Below are positions 1 to 6,989 of a stretch of DNA of 17,300 nt, piece after piece (position 1 is the first letter of the stretch; each line of letters starts with the position of its first letter). Under the pieces are notes generated by a model. It was not told the DNA's origin, made no database searches, and was given only the letters and a program-made list of their open reading frames with translations. The DNA lies in NCBI GenBank assembly GCA_963663665.2, contig CAXXKP010000007.1:1-17300 (forward strand). Reading direction: 5' to 3'. Origin of the DNA: SABI01 sp963663665. Lineage in GTDB: Bacteria > Spirochaetota > Spirochaetia > Sphaerochaetales > Sphaerochaetaceae. The position numbers were made by a program, and so were the translations under genes.

Positions 1-206
1 TCGATAAAGTTGTCGACACTACAGGCGCGGGGGATTCCTTTGTTGCTGGGTTCCTTAGTGGAATCAATCGGGGAATGGATGTTGATTGCTCAATTGAATT
101 GGGACAGGCAGTTGCAGGTCGCTGTATCGGTGGACTCGGAGCAACAGCCGGTGTAGAAAATATAGAAGAAACAACCCTTTATAAAAGGGAAAATGGAGGC
201 CTTTAA
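1..206 (+). CDS. PfkB-family carbohydrate kinase, C-terminal fragment
   Basis: Only the last 67 codons are visible (frame from base 3, stop TAA at 204-206). They begin with the PfkB signature D-T-T-G-A-G-D-S-F, in which the GAGD motif forms the anion hole and its Asp is the catalytic base. The usual helical C-terminus of ribokinase-like kinases follows, with GATAG near the end. The protein would transfer phosphate from ATP to a sugar or sugar phosphate in the cytoplasm. It ends directly against the aldolase ATG with no gap, so the two are almost certainly translationally coupled, and the aldolase ribosome-binding site lies inside this gene. A kinase just upstream of a class II aldolase suggests the kinase makes the ketose bisphosphate that the aldolase cleaves (1-phosphofructokinase or tagatose-6-phosphate kinase type). 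The substrate-binding half lies outside the window, so specificity cannot be judged. Confidence 0.9.
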   Translation, partial: DKVVDTTGAGDSFVAGFLSGINRGMDVDCSIELGQAVAGRCIGGLGATAGVENIEETTLYKRENGGL

Positions 207-1064
207 ATGGCAATTAACAGTAAATTACAGCAGATGTTGGCTGATGCTGAGAAACGAGGATATGCAGTACCCTCTTTCAACTATTCATGTATCTGGGATT
301 TTCAAGCAATCCTTGAAGCTGCAGAGGAAGAGAGATCTCCCGTGATCCTAGCTTCTCACCATTCAGTCTTTGATATGCTCTCTGGTGAGATATGTGCTGC
401 TATCGGAAAAGCTGCAATGGATAAAGCAACGGTTCCGATGGTATTCCATCTAGATCACTCTAATGAGGTCTCTAGATGTAAGAAAGCAATTGATCTTGGT
501 TATCCTAGTGTTATGATTGATGCATCAGCACTTTCTCTTGAAGAGAATATAAAAGCTGTGAAAGAAGTTGTCGAATATGCTGCCACAAAGAATGTGTGTG
601 TTGAAGCTGAAATTGGCCGAATCAAAGGTAATGGTTACGAAGGTGGCTATAATAATGAAGACTTCCTAGCGCAGGTGGATGATGCTCTTGAATTAGTGAA
701 GATGAGTGGAGTAGATACCTTAGCAGTCGGTATTGGTACCGCTCATGGTTTTTATCAAGGGAAACCAGAAATTAACTTTGTCAGACTCAAAGAGATTAAT
801 GATGTTCTTGATGTTCCACTCGTCCTTCATGGAGGTTCAGGTATTCCTGAGGAAGATATTAAGGAAGGAATCCTTAACGGAATAAATAAGATCAATGTTG
901 GAACGATCATCCATTGTACTCTTATGAACAATATCAGAAAAGAACTGATGGAAAAAGGTGAGAACCAGTATACACTCGATATCGCAAGACCTGCAATGAA
1001 TGAGGTTAAGGAAGTCGTGAGAGGTTGGATTAGAACCTGTATGTCAAACGGAAAAGCTGATTAA
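207..1064 (+). CDS. class II (zinc) ketose-bisphosphate aldolase
   Basis: The 285-aa product has the length and motif order of the FbaA/GatY/KbaY class II aldolases, which cleave fructose- or tagatose-1,6-bisphosphate to dihydroxyacetone phosphate and glyceraldehyde-3-phosphate. H-L-D-H at 81-84 supplies the catalytic Asp and first zinc His; V-E-A-E at 132-135, G-T-A-H-G-F at 177-182 (His180) and L-H-G-G-S-G at 207-212 (His208) supply the remaining metal and phosphate sites; I-N-V-G-T at 229-233 closes the barrel. GGAGG at 195-199 sits 7 bases before the ATG. Two details deviate from the common form: HLDH is followed by Ser rather than Gly, and the loop after EAEIG (about 138-150) is Gly/Tyr/Asn-rich instead of the usual GGxED. 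Substrate choice (fructose, tagatose or another ketose) is therefore open. The neighbours on both sides are PfkB kinases. Confidence 0.9.
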   Translation: MAINSKLQQMLADAEKRGYAVPSFNYSCIWDFQAILEAAEEERSPVILASHHSVFDMLSGEICAAIGKAAMDKATVPMVFHLDHSNEVSRCKKAIDLGYPSVMIDASALSLEENIKAVKEVVEYAATKNVCVEAEIGRIKGNGYEGGYNNEDFLAQVDDALELVKMSGVDTLAVGIGTAHGFYQGKPEINFVRLKEINDVLDVPLVLHGGSGIPEEDIKEGILNGINKINVGTIIHCTLMNNIRKELMEKGENQYTLDIARPAMNEVKEVVRGWIRTCMSNGKAD

Positions 1065-1078
1065 ATAAGAACTATCTT

Positions 1079-1104
1079 CCCGTCAGAGGTAACCCTTTGA
1101 CGGG
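1079..1104 (+). terminator. intercistronic hairpin after the aldolase gene
   Basis: CCCGTCA (1079-1085) is perfectly complementary to TGACGGG (1098-1104). The inner bases can extend the stem by GAGG pairing with CCTT (one G-T wobble), leaving a TAAC loop, so about 11 pairs in all. The bases after it (1105-1120) are T/A-rich but not a clean T run. It begins 14 bases past the aldolase stop and ends 29 bases before the next start. It may be a partial terminator or a 3'-end stabilising stem that lowers expression of the downstream kinase genes relative to the aldolase. Confidence 0.6.
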
Positions 1105-1133
1105 ATTACTTTTATATATTATTAGGAGAATAC

Positions 1134-2318
1134 ATGCGTATTAGCGGTGCCGGTTGTTGTCTTGTTGACTCAATCTACATGAATTGCCTCTATTCAAGTT
1201 CTGGTTTTGCTCCATACTGGAGTCGTGAACGAGGAGATGGTGGGCTCATAGAAGGTGGACTTGTGTTTCGTGAAGATCTCGAAAGATTCTCAGGAAAACC
1301 TTTTGCCTATATACTCAACTCTCTCACATCAGGTAGGTCCCCAGATATTATCAACCTTGGAGGACCTGCTATTATTGCTCTTGTCCATGCATCTCAAATT
1401 CTGGCTCAAGATGGCGATGAAGTTTTCTTCTATGGAGCAATTGGGGATGATGAGAATGGAGATATCATACAAGGGAAACTCTCCTCTGTACCGATACAAG
1501 CATTTATAAAAAGGATTGAGGGAGAGCCAACTTCAACAACTGATGTGTTTGATGACCCCCACAGCCGTGGTGGGAAAGGGGAAAGATCCTTCATTAATAC
1601 TGTTGGGTCTGCATCCTCGTTTAGTGAAAAGGATCTACCGGACTCTTTTTATGATTCAGATATTATACTTCTCGGAGGAACAGCACTCATGCCGGGTCTC
1701 CATGATGCCTCTCATATCATCTTAGAAAAAGCAAAGCGTAGAGGGTGTATCACAGTTGTCGGGACAGTATATGATTTTAGGAATGAGAAAGCACATCCTG
1801 ACAAACCATGGACTCTTGGAGACCATTGTTCGTATCAATATATAGATATCCTTGTCTGTGACCAAGAAGAAGCATTGCGATTATCGGGAAAAAACGAGAT
1901 ATTTGATGCAGCTCATACCTTGATTTCGTTTGGTATTGGTTCCCTCATTATTACTCGAGGAGCACTAGATATCCTTGTGTGGTCTAAAGGTGAACTCCTT
2001 GAAGCACAAGAGTTGAAATCCTTTCCTGTTAGTGCCTATATGGATGATATGATGAAGAAAGATCCTTCGCTTCGTAAGGATACCACCGGGTGTGGTGATA
2101 ACTTTATGGGTGGTGTGTTGATCTCTCTTACTACTCAGCTAAAACTGGGTAAGAAAAAGGGATTAGATATCATAGACCTGTGTGCCTGGGGAGCCGCTTC
2201 AGGTGGGTTTACATGCACTTATCATGGTGGTATGTTCACTGAAAAACACCCTGGTGAAAAAGGCGCCTATCTAGAACCTGCAGTGAGAGCATATAAAGAA
2301 AGTCTTGGAGTAGAGTGA
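1134..2318 (+). CDS. PfkB-family carbohydrate kinase, long variant
   Basis: The 394-aa protein is clearly ribokinase-like but longer than the usual 300-330 aa. The N-terminal strand carries Asp12. About 50-60 residues of extra sequence (roughly 20-75, rich in Gly, Arg and aromatics) precede the Gly-Gly-Pro-Ala motif at 76-79, which corresponds to the sugar-contacting GGN/GAPAN element. The catalytic signature is D-T-T-G-C-G-D-N-F at 316-324: the anion-hole Ala is replaced by Cys and the following Ser by Asn, while catalytic Asp322 is intact. AGGAG at 1124-1128 lies 5 bases before the ATG, and the stop overlaps the next start as TGATG. It most likely phosphorylates a sugar or ketose phosphate in the polyol pathway encoded around it. 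The exact substrate is unknown, and the extension may be a lid or dimerisation element. Confidence 0.82.
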   Translation: MRISGAGCCLVDSIYMNCLYSSSGFAPYWSRERGDGGLIEGGLVFREDLERFSGKPFAYILNSLTSGRSPDIINLGGPAIIALVHASQILAQDGDEVFFYGAIGDDENGDIIQGKLSSVPIQAFIKRIEGEPTSTTDVFDDPHSRGGKGERSFINTVGSASSFSEKDLPDSFYDSDIILLGGTALMPGLHDASHIILEKAKRRGCITVVGTVYDFRNEKAHPDKPWTLGDHCSYQYIDILVCDQEEALRLSGKNEIFDAAHTLISFGIGSLIITRGALDILVWSKGELLEAQELKSFPVSAYMDDMMKKDPSLRKDTTGCGDNFMGGVLISLTTQLKLGKKKGLDIIDLCAWGAASGGFTCTYHGGMFTEKHPGEKGAYLEPAVRAYKESLGVE

Positions 2319-3505
2319 TGAAGCCAATATTTGTACAGTGGGGGGCTGGTAATATAGGGAGATCTTTCATTGGCCAATTATTTGCTCGTGGTGGCTATAC
2401 TGTGGTCTTCATTGATGTGAATGAACCGCTCATAAAGGCACTGAATGAATCTCATGGTTACACAATTACTTCTGTTTCTCAAGAACAATCTTCTGAAATG
2501 AAAATTGAAAATGTGTCGGCAATCAACGCATCAAATCAGGAAGAGATTAATAAAGCCATTTCATCCACTCAAATCATGGGCGTTTCGGTTGGAAAGAATA
2601 TCTGGCCTCGTATTGCAAAGTCTCTTTCTAAGGCAATAGAGGCACGGCACAAGATACACCCTTACACACCTATCGATATTATACTTGCTGAAAATATTCA
2701 TAGATGTGCCCAATTTGTTAGCCAACTCCTATTAGAACATTTACCTCAGGATTTTCCATTTGACTCATATGTTGGCTTAATCGAAACAAGCATCGGGAAG
2801 ATGGTTCCCCTACAAGATATTGAAACCCCTCTGATTCTTAGGTCGGAGCCTTACAATGAATTGATCGTGAATAAAGATGGCTTTCTTAATCCCATACCTC
2901 ATCTAGAGACTCTTAAGCCTGTTCATCCTATAGAAGCTTATGTAGAGCGAAAACTCTTCATTCATAATCTTGGTCATGCAGCAGCCTCTTACCTAGGTTA
3001 TAAAACAGACCCAGAAAGTATCTATATTTCTCAAGTACTTGAAAACAAGAGCACTCTTGAAAGTGTAAAGAAAGCGATGGAGCAGTCAGCTGAAGTTCTC
3101 ATCAATATGTACCCCCAGGTATTCACACACGAACAGTTACTCTCTCATATCGAGGACTTGATTCATAGATTTCAAAATCCTTTCCTCTTCGATACTGTTT
3201 TCAGAGTAGGGCGTGATGTAAAGAGGAAACTCAGATTTGATGATCGTCTTATGGGAATTATTATAGAAGCACAAAAGAGAGACCTCAATTGGGATTATAT
3301 TGGAAAAGTCTATCTTTGTGGTTTGTCATTTAGGGCAACAGACAAAGATGGAACTATGCTCAACTCAGATAAGGAGCTTTTCCTCAGTTTCAAGGGAAAG
3401 AGTTTAGAAGAGATAATCTTCAAAGCAAGTGAGTGGGAAATGAGTTCGCATTCGAACGAATTATTTCACCAAATAGTGAATCGATTATCAAAAATAGAAT
3501 ATTAA
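2318..3505 (+). CDS. mannitol-1-phosphate 5-dehydrogenase family polyol-phosphate dehydrogenase
   Basis: This 395-aa protein belongs to the long-chain mannitol dehydrogenase family, whose MtlD branch oxidises mannitol-1-phosphate to fructose-6-phosphate with NAD. The Rossmann fold is marked by G-A-G-N-I-G at 9-14 followed by R-S-F-I-G, with an acidic strand end at F-I-D-V (31-34) favouring NAD. The catalytic set K-x4-N-x2-H is present as Lys212, Asn217 and His220 in the stretch RKLFIHNLGHA, with the spacing known from mannitol 2-dehydrogenase. A family-type R-K-L-x4-R-L-x-G segment follows in the C-terminal domain. GGAG ends at 2310, 7 bases before ATG 2318; a GTG at 2315 is in frame but too close to it. 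The start overlaps the preceding stop by one base (TGATG). Another hexitol or pentitol phosphate is possible as substrate. Confidence 0.85.
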   Translation: MKPIFVQWGAGNIGRSFIGQLFARGGYTVVFIDVNEPLIKALNESHGYTITSVSQEQSSEMKIENVSAINASNQEEINKAISSTQIMGVSVGKNIWPRIAKSLSKAIEARHKIHPYTPIDIILAENIHRCAQFVSQLLLEHLPQDFPFDSYVGLIETSIGKMVPLQDIETPLILRSEPYNELIVNKDGFLNPIPHLETLKPVHPIEAYVERKLFIHNLGHAAASYLGYKTDPESIYISQVLENKSTLESVKKAMEQSAEVLINMYPQVFTHEQLLSHIEDLIHRFQNPFLFDTVFRVGRDVKRKLRFDDRLMGIIIEAQKRDLNWDYIGKVYLCGLSFRATDKDGTMLNSDKELFLSFKGKSLEEIIFKASEWEMSSHSNELFHQIVNRLSKIEY

Positions 3506-3525
3506 TAGAGAATAGAGGATATACC

Positions 3526-4479
3526 ATGGCAAAAATTTATACGATGGGAGAAATATTAGTTGAGATAATGAGGGATAAAGTAGACTCTCCACTTAATAAA
3601 AAAGGAGTGTTTTTAGGACCGTTCCCTTCAGGTGCTCCTGCAATATTTATCTCTAGTGTTGCTCAACTTGGACACAAAGCGAAAATATGGGGAGGGGTAG
3701 CCAACGATAAATTCGGCCACCTACTTTTAGATCGTCTTATAGGTGATGGAGTCGATTGTTCAGATATTTCTATATCAGAAAAGGGTGCCACCGCAGTTGC
3801 TTTCGTCTCATATGCAGCAGATGGAAGTAGAGATTTTATCTTTCATATAGATGGTACTCCTGCCGGAGAAGTCTTATTCGACCCTACAGGGAAAACTGTG
3901 CCCGATTATTTCCATGTTATGGGATGTTCTCTCATGGTAAATGATGTGATGCTCAAAAGTATCACAGATGCAGTAAAATGGGCCGCCTTGGGCGGTGCAA
4001 AAATATCATTTGACCCAAATATTAGACGGGAACTTCTTGGTAAACGGAATGTGCATGATGTCACAAAAGAGATTATTGAAAATACTTCTGTATTTCTTCC
4101 AGGAGTTGATGAATTATTGATGTTTACCAATGCTGATGATGTTGAGGAGGCTGTTACCCAGTTATTCTCTCGATATGAGAAGATGGAAATTATTCATCTA
4201 AAAAAAGGGAAGAGGGGATCTACTATCTATACTCGAACTCAGAAGATTGAAATCCCAATTTATCCCATTGAGAAAGTAAAACCGATAATTGATCCAACAG
4301 GGGCAGGGGATTCCTTTGATGCTGCATTCCTCTGTGCTCTTGCAGAGAATATGTCGTTACAAAAAGCTGGAGAGTATGCAGCAAAAGCTGGAGCCATTAA
4401 TTCAACAGAATTTGGTCCAATGGGTGGAAATATGAAGCAGATCCATGACCCTCTTTTGGGTGAAAAAATAGATTCATAG
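3526..4479 (+). CDS. PfkB-family sugar kinase (fructokinase / KDG-kinase like)
   Basis: A 317-aa ribokinase-family kinase of normal length. The first motif is P-S-G-A-P-A at 34-39 (sugar-binding GAPAN-like element), the middle motif is F-D-P-N-I-R-R at 162-168, typical of fructokinases and 2-keto-3-deoxygluconate kinases, and the catalytic signature D-P-T-G-A-G-D-S-F spans 256-264 with Asp262 as base. An in-frame ATG exists at 3433 inside the preceding gene, but ATG 3526 is preferred: it follows GAGG (3515-3518) by 7 bases, the protein then begins right at the first beta strand, and it starts 20 bases after the dehydrogenase stop. Its product would phosphorylate a hexose, ketose or sugar acid feeding the same pathway. 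It ends the + strand run and converges on the phosphatase gene. Confidence 0.88.
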   Translation: MAKIYTMGEILVEIMRDKVDSPLNKKGVFLGPFPSGAPAIFISSVAQLGHKAKIWGGVANDKFGHLLLDRLIGDGVDCSDISISEKGATAVAFVSYAADGSRDFIFHIDGTPAGEVLFDPTGKTVPDYFHVMGCSLMVNDVMLKSITDAVKWAALGGAKISFDPNIRRELLGKRNVHDVTKEIIENTSVFLPGVDELLMFTNADDVEEAVTQLFSRYEKMEIIHLKKGKRGSTIYTRTQKIEIPIYPIEKVKPIIDPTGAGDSFDAAFLCALAENMSLQKAGEYAAKAGAINSTEFGPMGGNMKQIHDPLLGEKIDS

Positions 4480-4517
4480 AATGTAATATAGGCATTCAAG
4501 AAGGATATATTGGATTA

Positions 4518-5129
4518 TTATGCTCTATGCCCATTATAAGAGATCTCATCAACAAACAACGAACTAATCTTATGAGTCTTTCCTACTCCTAGAAATTCGA
4601 GTTCCCATATCTCCCCATTATGGGCTAATTGCTCAGGATAGATGGGGAGTGTGTTCTCTAATACTCCTTTCATAAGACGCATCGCAACAGCGTGTGTTAC
4701 AATGAGAATATCAGGACCATCTTGACTCAAATCTAAGAAGAAGGAACGAATACGCTTTGAAATGTCTTCGTAGGATTCTCCTCCTGGAATATTCCAATTC
4801 CATCTTGCAGATCTGTCTTGCTGATAGTTTGGGTCTGCTTCGGCTTCTTGATAAGTATACCCTTGGTAGATACCAAGGTTTTGCTCCATCAGTCTAGCAT
4901 CTTCTATGAAAGGAGTATTCTCATTCACCCTAAATGGGGCGGCAGTTTGTTTTGCTCTCAGTAAAGGTGAGCAGTAGATAATCTCAGGAGTGAATCGAGA
5001 TGTATACCAAGAGGCTATTTTCTTAGCATCCGCTTTGCCTTTTTCGCTTAATGGGAAGGCAAGTTGTCCCGCAAGGATTTTTTTCGTATTTGCTTCACTC
5101 TCGGTGTGACGGATAATATGGATTTTCAA
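4518..5129 (-). CDS. histidine phosphatase family protein (phosphoglycerate mutase-like)
   Basis: The 203-aa product has the branch-1 histidine phosphatase layout. R-H-T-E at 7-10 carries the phospho-accepting His8, S-P-L-L-R-A at 54-59 supplies Arg58, Glu82 sits in the L-M-E-Q-N-L-G element, and T-H-A-V at 145-148 supplies the second catalytic His146. The start is TTG at 5129, because AGGAG lies 6 bases upstream on this strand and residue 1 falls just before the first strand, as usual in the family. It is third in order after hxlB and hxlA with a 99-base gap containing a hairpin. Cofactor-independent members of this length mostly dephosphorylate small metabolites; a sugar phosphate is plausible here, but true mutase activity cannot be excluded. 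Confidence 0.85.
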   Translation of the reverse strand: MKIHIIRHTESEANTKKILAGQLAFPLSEKGKADAKKIASWYTSRFTPEIIYCSPLLRAKQTAAPFRVNENTPFIEDARLMEQNLGIYQGYTYQEAEADPNYQQDRSARWNWNIPGGESYEDISKRIRSFFLDLSQDGPDILIVTHAVAMRLMKGVLENTLPIYPEQLAHNGEIWELEFLGVGKTHKISSLFVDEISYNGHRA

Positions 5130-5206
5130 AGTATACTCCTACTCTTTAGGTTGCCTATTCTCTCTGTTATTATTGCTTAGAAGGTAACATGAGAATTAAT
5201 TGTCTG

Positions 5207-5222
5207 ACAAGATGGGTCTTGT
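5207..5222 (-). other. short hairpin between hxlA and the phosphatase gene
   Basis: ACAAGA (5207-5212) and TCTTGT (5217-5222) form a 6-bp stem around a 4-base loop, starting 7 bases after the hxlA stop. No T run follows on the - strand, so it is more likely a stability or processing element, or a weak pause, than a terminator. It would allow the phosphatase to be expressed at a different level from hxlBA. Confidence 0.35.
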
Positions 5223-5228
5223 TCTCTC

Positions 5229-5861
5229 TTATTGGGAGTGTAAGATATTGTAGATTAATTTTGCTTCGTTCACGGGATCTTTAGCTGAGCAGATGCCTCC
5301 TCCAACGATAAGGACTTCAGGTGAGTACGGTAAATACTCTCCTATTGTGGTAGAGCTGATTCCACCAGCTACAAATATATCACTAGAACGAGAATATTCT
5401 CTCATAAGGCGCAAATCATCTAAGGGTGTTCTTCCCACACGTTGCTGGTCAACTCCAGTGTGTACTGCAAGGGCAATAGAACCAATTTTTTCTAACTCTA
5501 TTATTTTCTCTTTCAAATTGGATACACAGATCATATCTACGACGACTTTTTTATTATATCGAGCGGCAGTTTCAACGCAGGCCTCTATGGTAAGTAAGTC
5601 TGTCACACCAAGGACTGTAATATAATCAGCACCGGATGAAAAAGCGAGGTCCGCTTCCAATTCTCCTGCGTCCATAATTTTTGTATCGGCAAGAAGGGAG
5701 AGAGTGGGGAATTCTTTTTTCATCGTTCTTACTGCTTCCATTCCCACATCAAGGAGGAATGGAGTGCCAATTTCAATAATATCGATATATGGAGCGACAC
5801 TACTCACTAAGGATAGAGCTTTACTAAGTGATAAGGTATCTAATGCTAGTTGCAATTTCAT
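5229..5861 (-). CDS. hxlA: 3-hexulose-6-phosphate synthase
   Basis: A 210-aa TIM-barrel member of the orotidine-5'-phosphate decarboxylase suprafamily. The D-x-K-x-x-D catalytic motif is at Asp59-Lys61-Asp64 within A-D-T-K-I-M-D-A-G-E, Glu30 ends the second strand, V-D-M-I-C is at 108-112, H-T-G-V-D-Q-Q at 134-140, and the phosphate-binding G-G-G-I at 187-190. KIMDAGE and HTGxDQQ are the forms seen in hexulose-phosphate synthases, which condense ribulose-5-phosphate and formaldehyde (Mg-dependent, reversible). The related 3-keto-L-gulonate-6-phosphate decarboxylases share the fold, but the adjacent isomerase argues for HxlA. The SD AGGAG overlaps the TAG of hxlB, whose stop is 9 bases upstream, so the pair is coupled. 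Function may be formaldehyde fixation or, in reverse, ribulose-5-phosphate supply. Confidence 0.88.
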   Translation of the reverse strand: MKLQLALDTLSLSKALSLVSSVAPYIDIIEIGTPFLLDVGMEAVRTMKKEFPTLSLLADTKIMDAGELEADLAFSSGADYITVLGVTDLLTIEACVETAARYNKKVVVDMICVSNLKEKIIELEKIGSIALAVHTGVDQQRVGRTPLDDLRLMREYSRSSDIFVAGGISSTTIGEYLPYSPEVLIVGGGICSAKDPVNEAKLIYNILHSQ

Positions 5862-5870
5862 AGTCTTCTC

Positions 5871-6431
5871 CTACTCAAGATTTGCATGCCGAGAATACAT
5901 TGTATGTGTATCTAGACCAAGTCGTTCCATGAGACGAATAATAATTATATCTAACACAAGGAGAAGACTTTGCTCGAATAATGAGCCCATTGGTTGAATT
6001 GAAGGAGGCGCTTCTTTAGATGACACTTTGGGTGATGGGGCAGGAATCTTGACCACTACGTCAGCTAACCGTCCAATTTCTGAATCTGGGAAGATACTTA
6101 AAAGAGCGAGAGTGAACCCAATTGAGACCTTCTTTTGTGCCATGGAAACAAGACTTGCTGTTCCCCCTGAGCCAGAACCGATTATGAGTAAATCTTTTTC
6201 TGTGATATTTGGGGTTACTGTTTCGCCTACTACAAAGGCGTCATATCCGATATGCATGAGTCTCATGCAAAAAGCCTTTGCCATCAGCCCAGATCTGCCA
6301 GCACCTGCGACAAAAATCTTCTCACTTTGGAGAATTTTATCAACAAGCTCCTCTATGTGAGAATCAGAGACTTGAGACAGAGTATTACACAATTCCTTTT
6401 GAACTATCTGAGTATATTCATTGTACTTCAT
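5871..6431 (-). CDS. hxlB: 6-phospho-3-hexuloisomerase (SIS domain)
   Basis: This 186-aa protein matches the full length of HxlB/PHI, which interconverts D-arabino-3-hexulose-6-phosphate and fructose-6-phosphate. It is a single SIS domain: G-A-G-R-S-G-L at 43-49, then M-R-L-M-H at 56-60 (His60 is the likely ring-opening residue), V-G-E-T-V-T-P at 68-74, the Ser/Gly-rich phosphate loop G-S-G-S-G-G-T at 85-91, P-D-S at 115-117 and S-L-F-E-Q at 150-154, with Glu153 as probable catalytic base. The C-terminus R-H-A-N-L-E is also typical. ATG 6431 has AGGAG 8 bases upstream. It is the first gene of the - strand operon hxlB-hxlA-phosphatase and lies behind a plausible sigma-70 promoter. The gene order (isomerase first) is the reverse of Bacillus hxlAB. 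Confidence 0.9.
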   Translation of the reverse strand: MKYNEYTQIVQKELCNTLSQVSDSHIEELVDKILQSEKIFVAGAGRSGLMAKAFCMRLMHIGYDAFVVGETVTPNITEKDLLIIGSGSGGTASLVSMAQKKVSIGFTLALLSIFPDSEIGRLADVVVKIPAPSPKVSSKEAPPSIQPMGSLFEQSLLLVLDIIIIRLMERLGLDTHTMYSRHANLE

Positions 6432-6455
6432 TGAGCTATCTCCTAGACATCAATG

Positions 6456-6485
6456 ATTATAGCTGAGAATGAAACTAAGGTACAA
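6456..6485 (-). promoter_or_regulatory. candidate promoter of the hxlBA operon
   Basis: Reading the - strand, a perfect TATAAT lies at 6461-6456 and TTGTAC at 6485-6480, 18 bases apart. Transcription would start near 6449, giving an 18-base leader that still includes the AGGAG of hxlB. The 8-bp palindrome ACCTAGGT (6485-6492) abuts the -35 and could be part of an operator. The -35 matches consensus at only three positions, so regulation by an activator is possible. Confidence 0.45.
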
Positions 6486-6989
6486 CCTAGGTAGACTTGA
6501 TTTATGCTATTATTGATCAGATTAGTACCCCTTACCCAACGCACTGCTTCATGAATGTTCATCGCAATATTTGAAATGAGATGGTAAGGAATAGTCTATC
6601 TGATTTTTCAAAGTATTACATTTTTTAAAGCTGAGAAATTGTGATGCTTTCCCTTTTTGAGATTGACTATTTGCGTATTTGATTATGTTATTGATATTGA
6701 ACATACAAAAAACAAAACTACTTTGACTTATTCATCTGGGTATACACAATAAAAGCCTCTGACTGACAAATTCTCTCGGTACCTAGCAATGAACTTGCGT
6801 TAAGGAAGGATTTGAATATAATGATATTTGTGAATTCTACTATAAGAATATGTAGTACTATGTGATACGTAGATACTAGAGTATGTTTCGTATGAGAGTT
6901 GGAATTATGACTATTGCAACACTGCCAAAGATATCAATCAGGAGTGAATTTAATAAGCTCCTCACTATAATACTATTAAAAGAGGGATT
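6486..6989. other. AT-rich divergent intergenic region between hxlB and the zinc dehydrogenase
   Basis: No coding frame, RNA gene or decayed gene can be supported here. It contains promoter-like sequences facing the dehydrogenase. TTGCGT (6795-6800), a 16-base spacer and TATAAT (6817-6822) would give a leader of about 160 bases; TATAAT at 6966-6971 has no recognisable -35 and would give a leader of about 12 bases. Between them, at 6855-6876, is an imperfect inverted repeat (CTATGT-gat-ACGTAG flanked by GTA and TAC, one bulged base), placed as an operator might be. AGAGGG at 6981-6986 is the probable ribosome-binding site of the dehydrogenase. Confidence 0.4.

Noticed and set aside
3433..3525. 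Upstream in-frame ATG extending the third PfkB kinase by 31 residues
   Set aside because: It lies inside the dehydrogenase gene, the added residues do not look PfkB-like, and ATG 3526 has a good SD.
4480..4517. Bidirectional terminator between the converging kinase and phosphatase genes
   Set aside because: Only a 6-bp AATATA/TATATT inverted repeat with a long loop is present, too weak to call.
5293..6360. Open frames on the + strand (5293-5625, 5704-5997, 6028-6360) opposite hxlA and hxlB
   Set aside because: They are antisense to two well-conserved genes, resemble no family and have no convincing ribosome-binding site.
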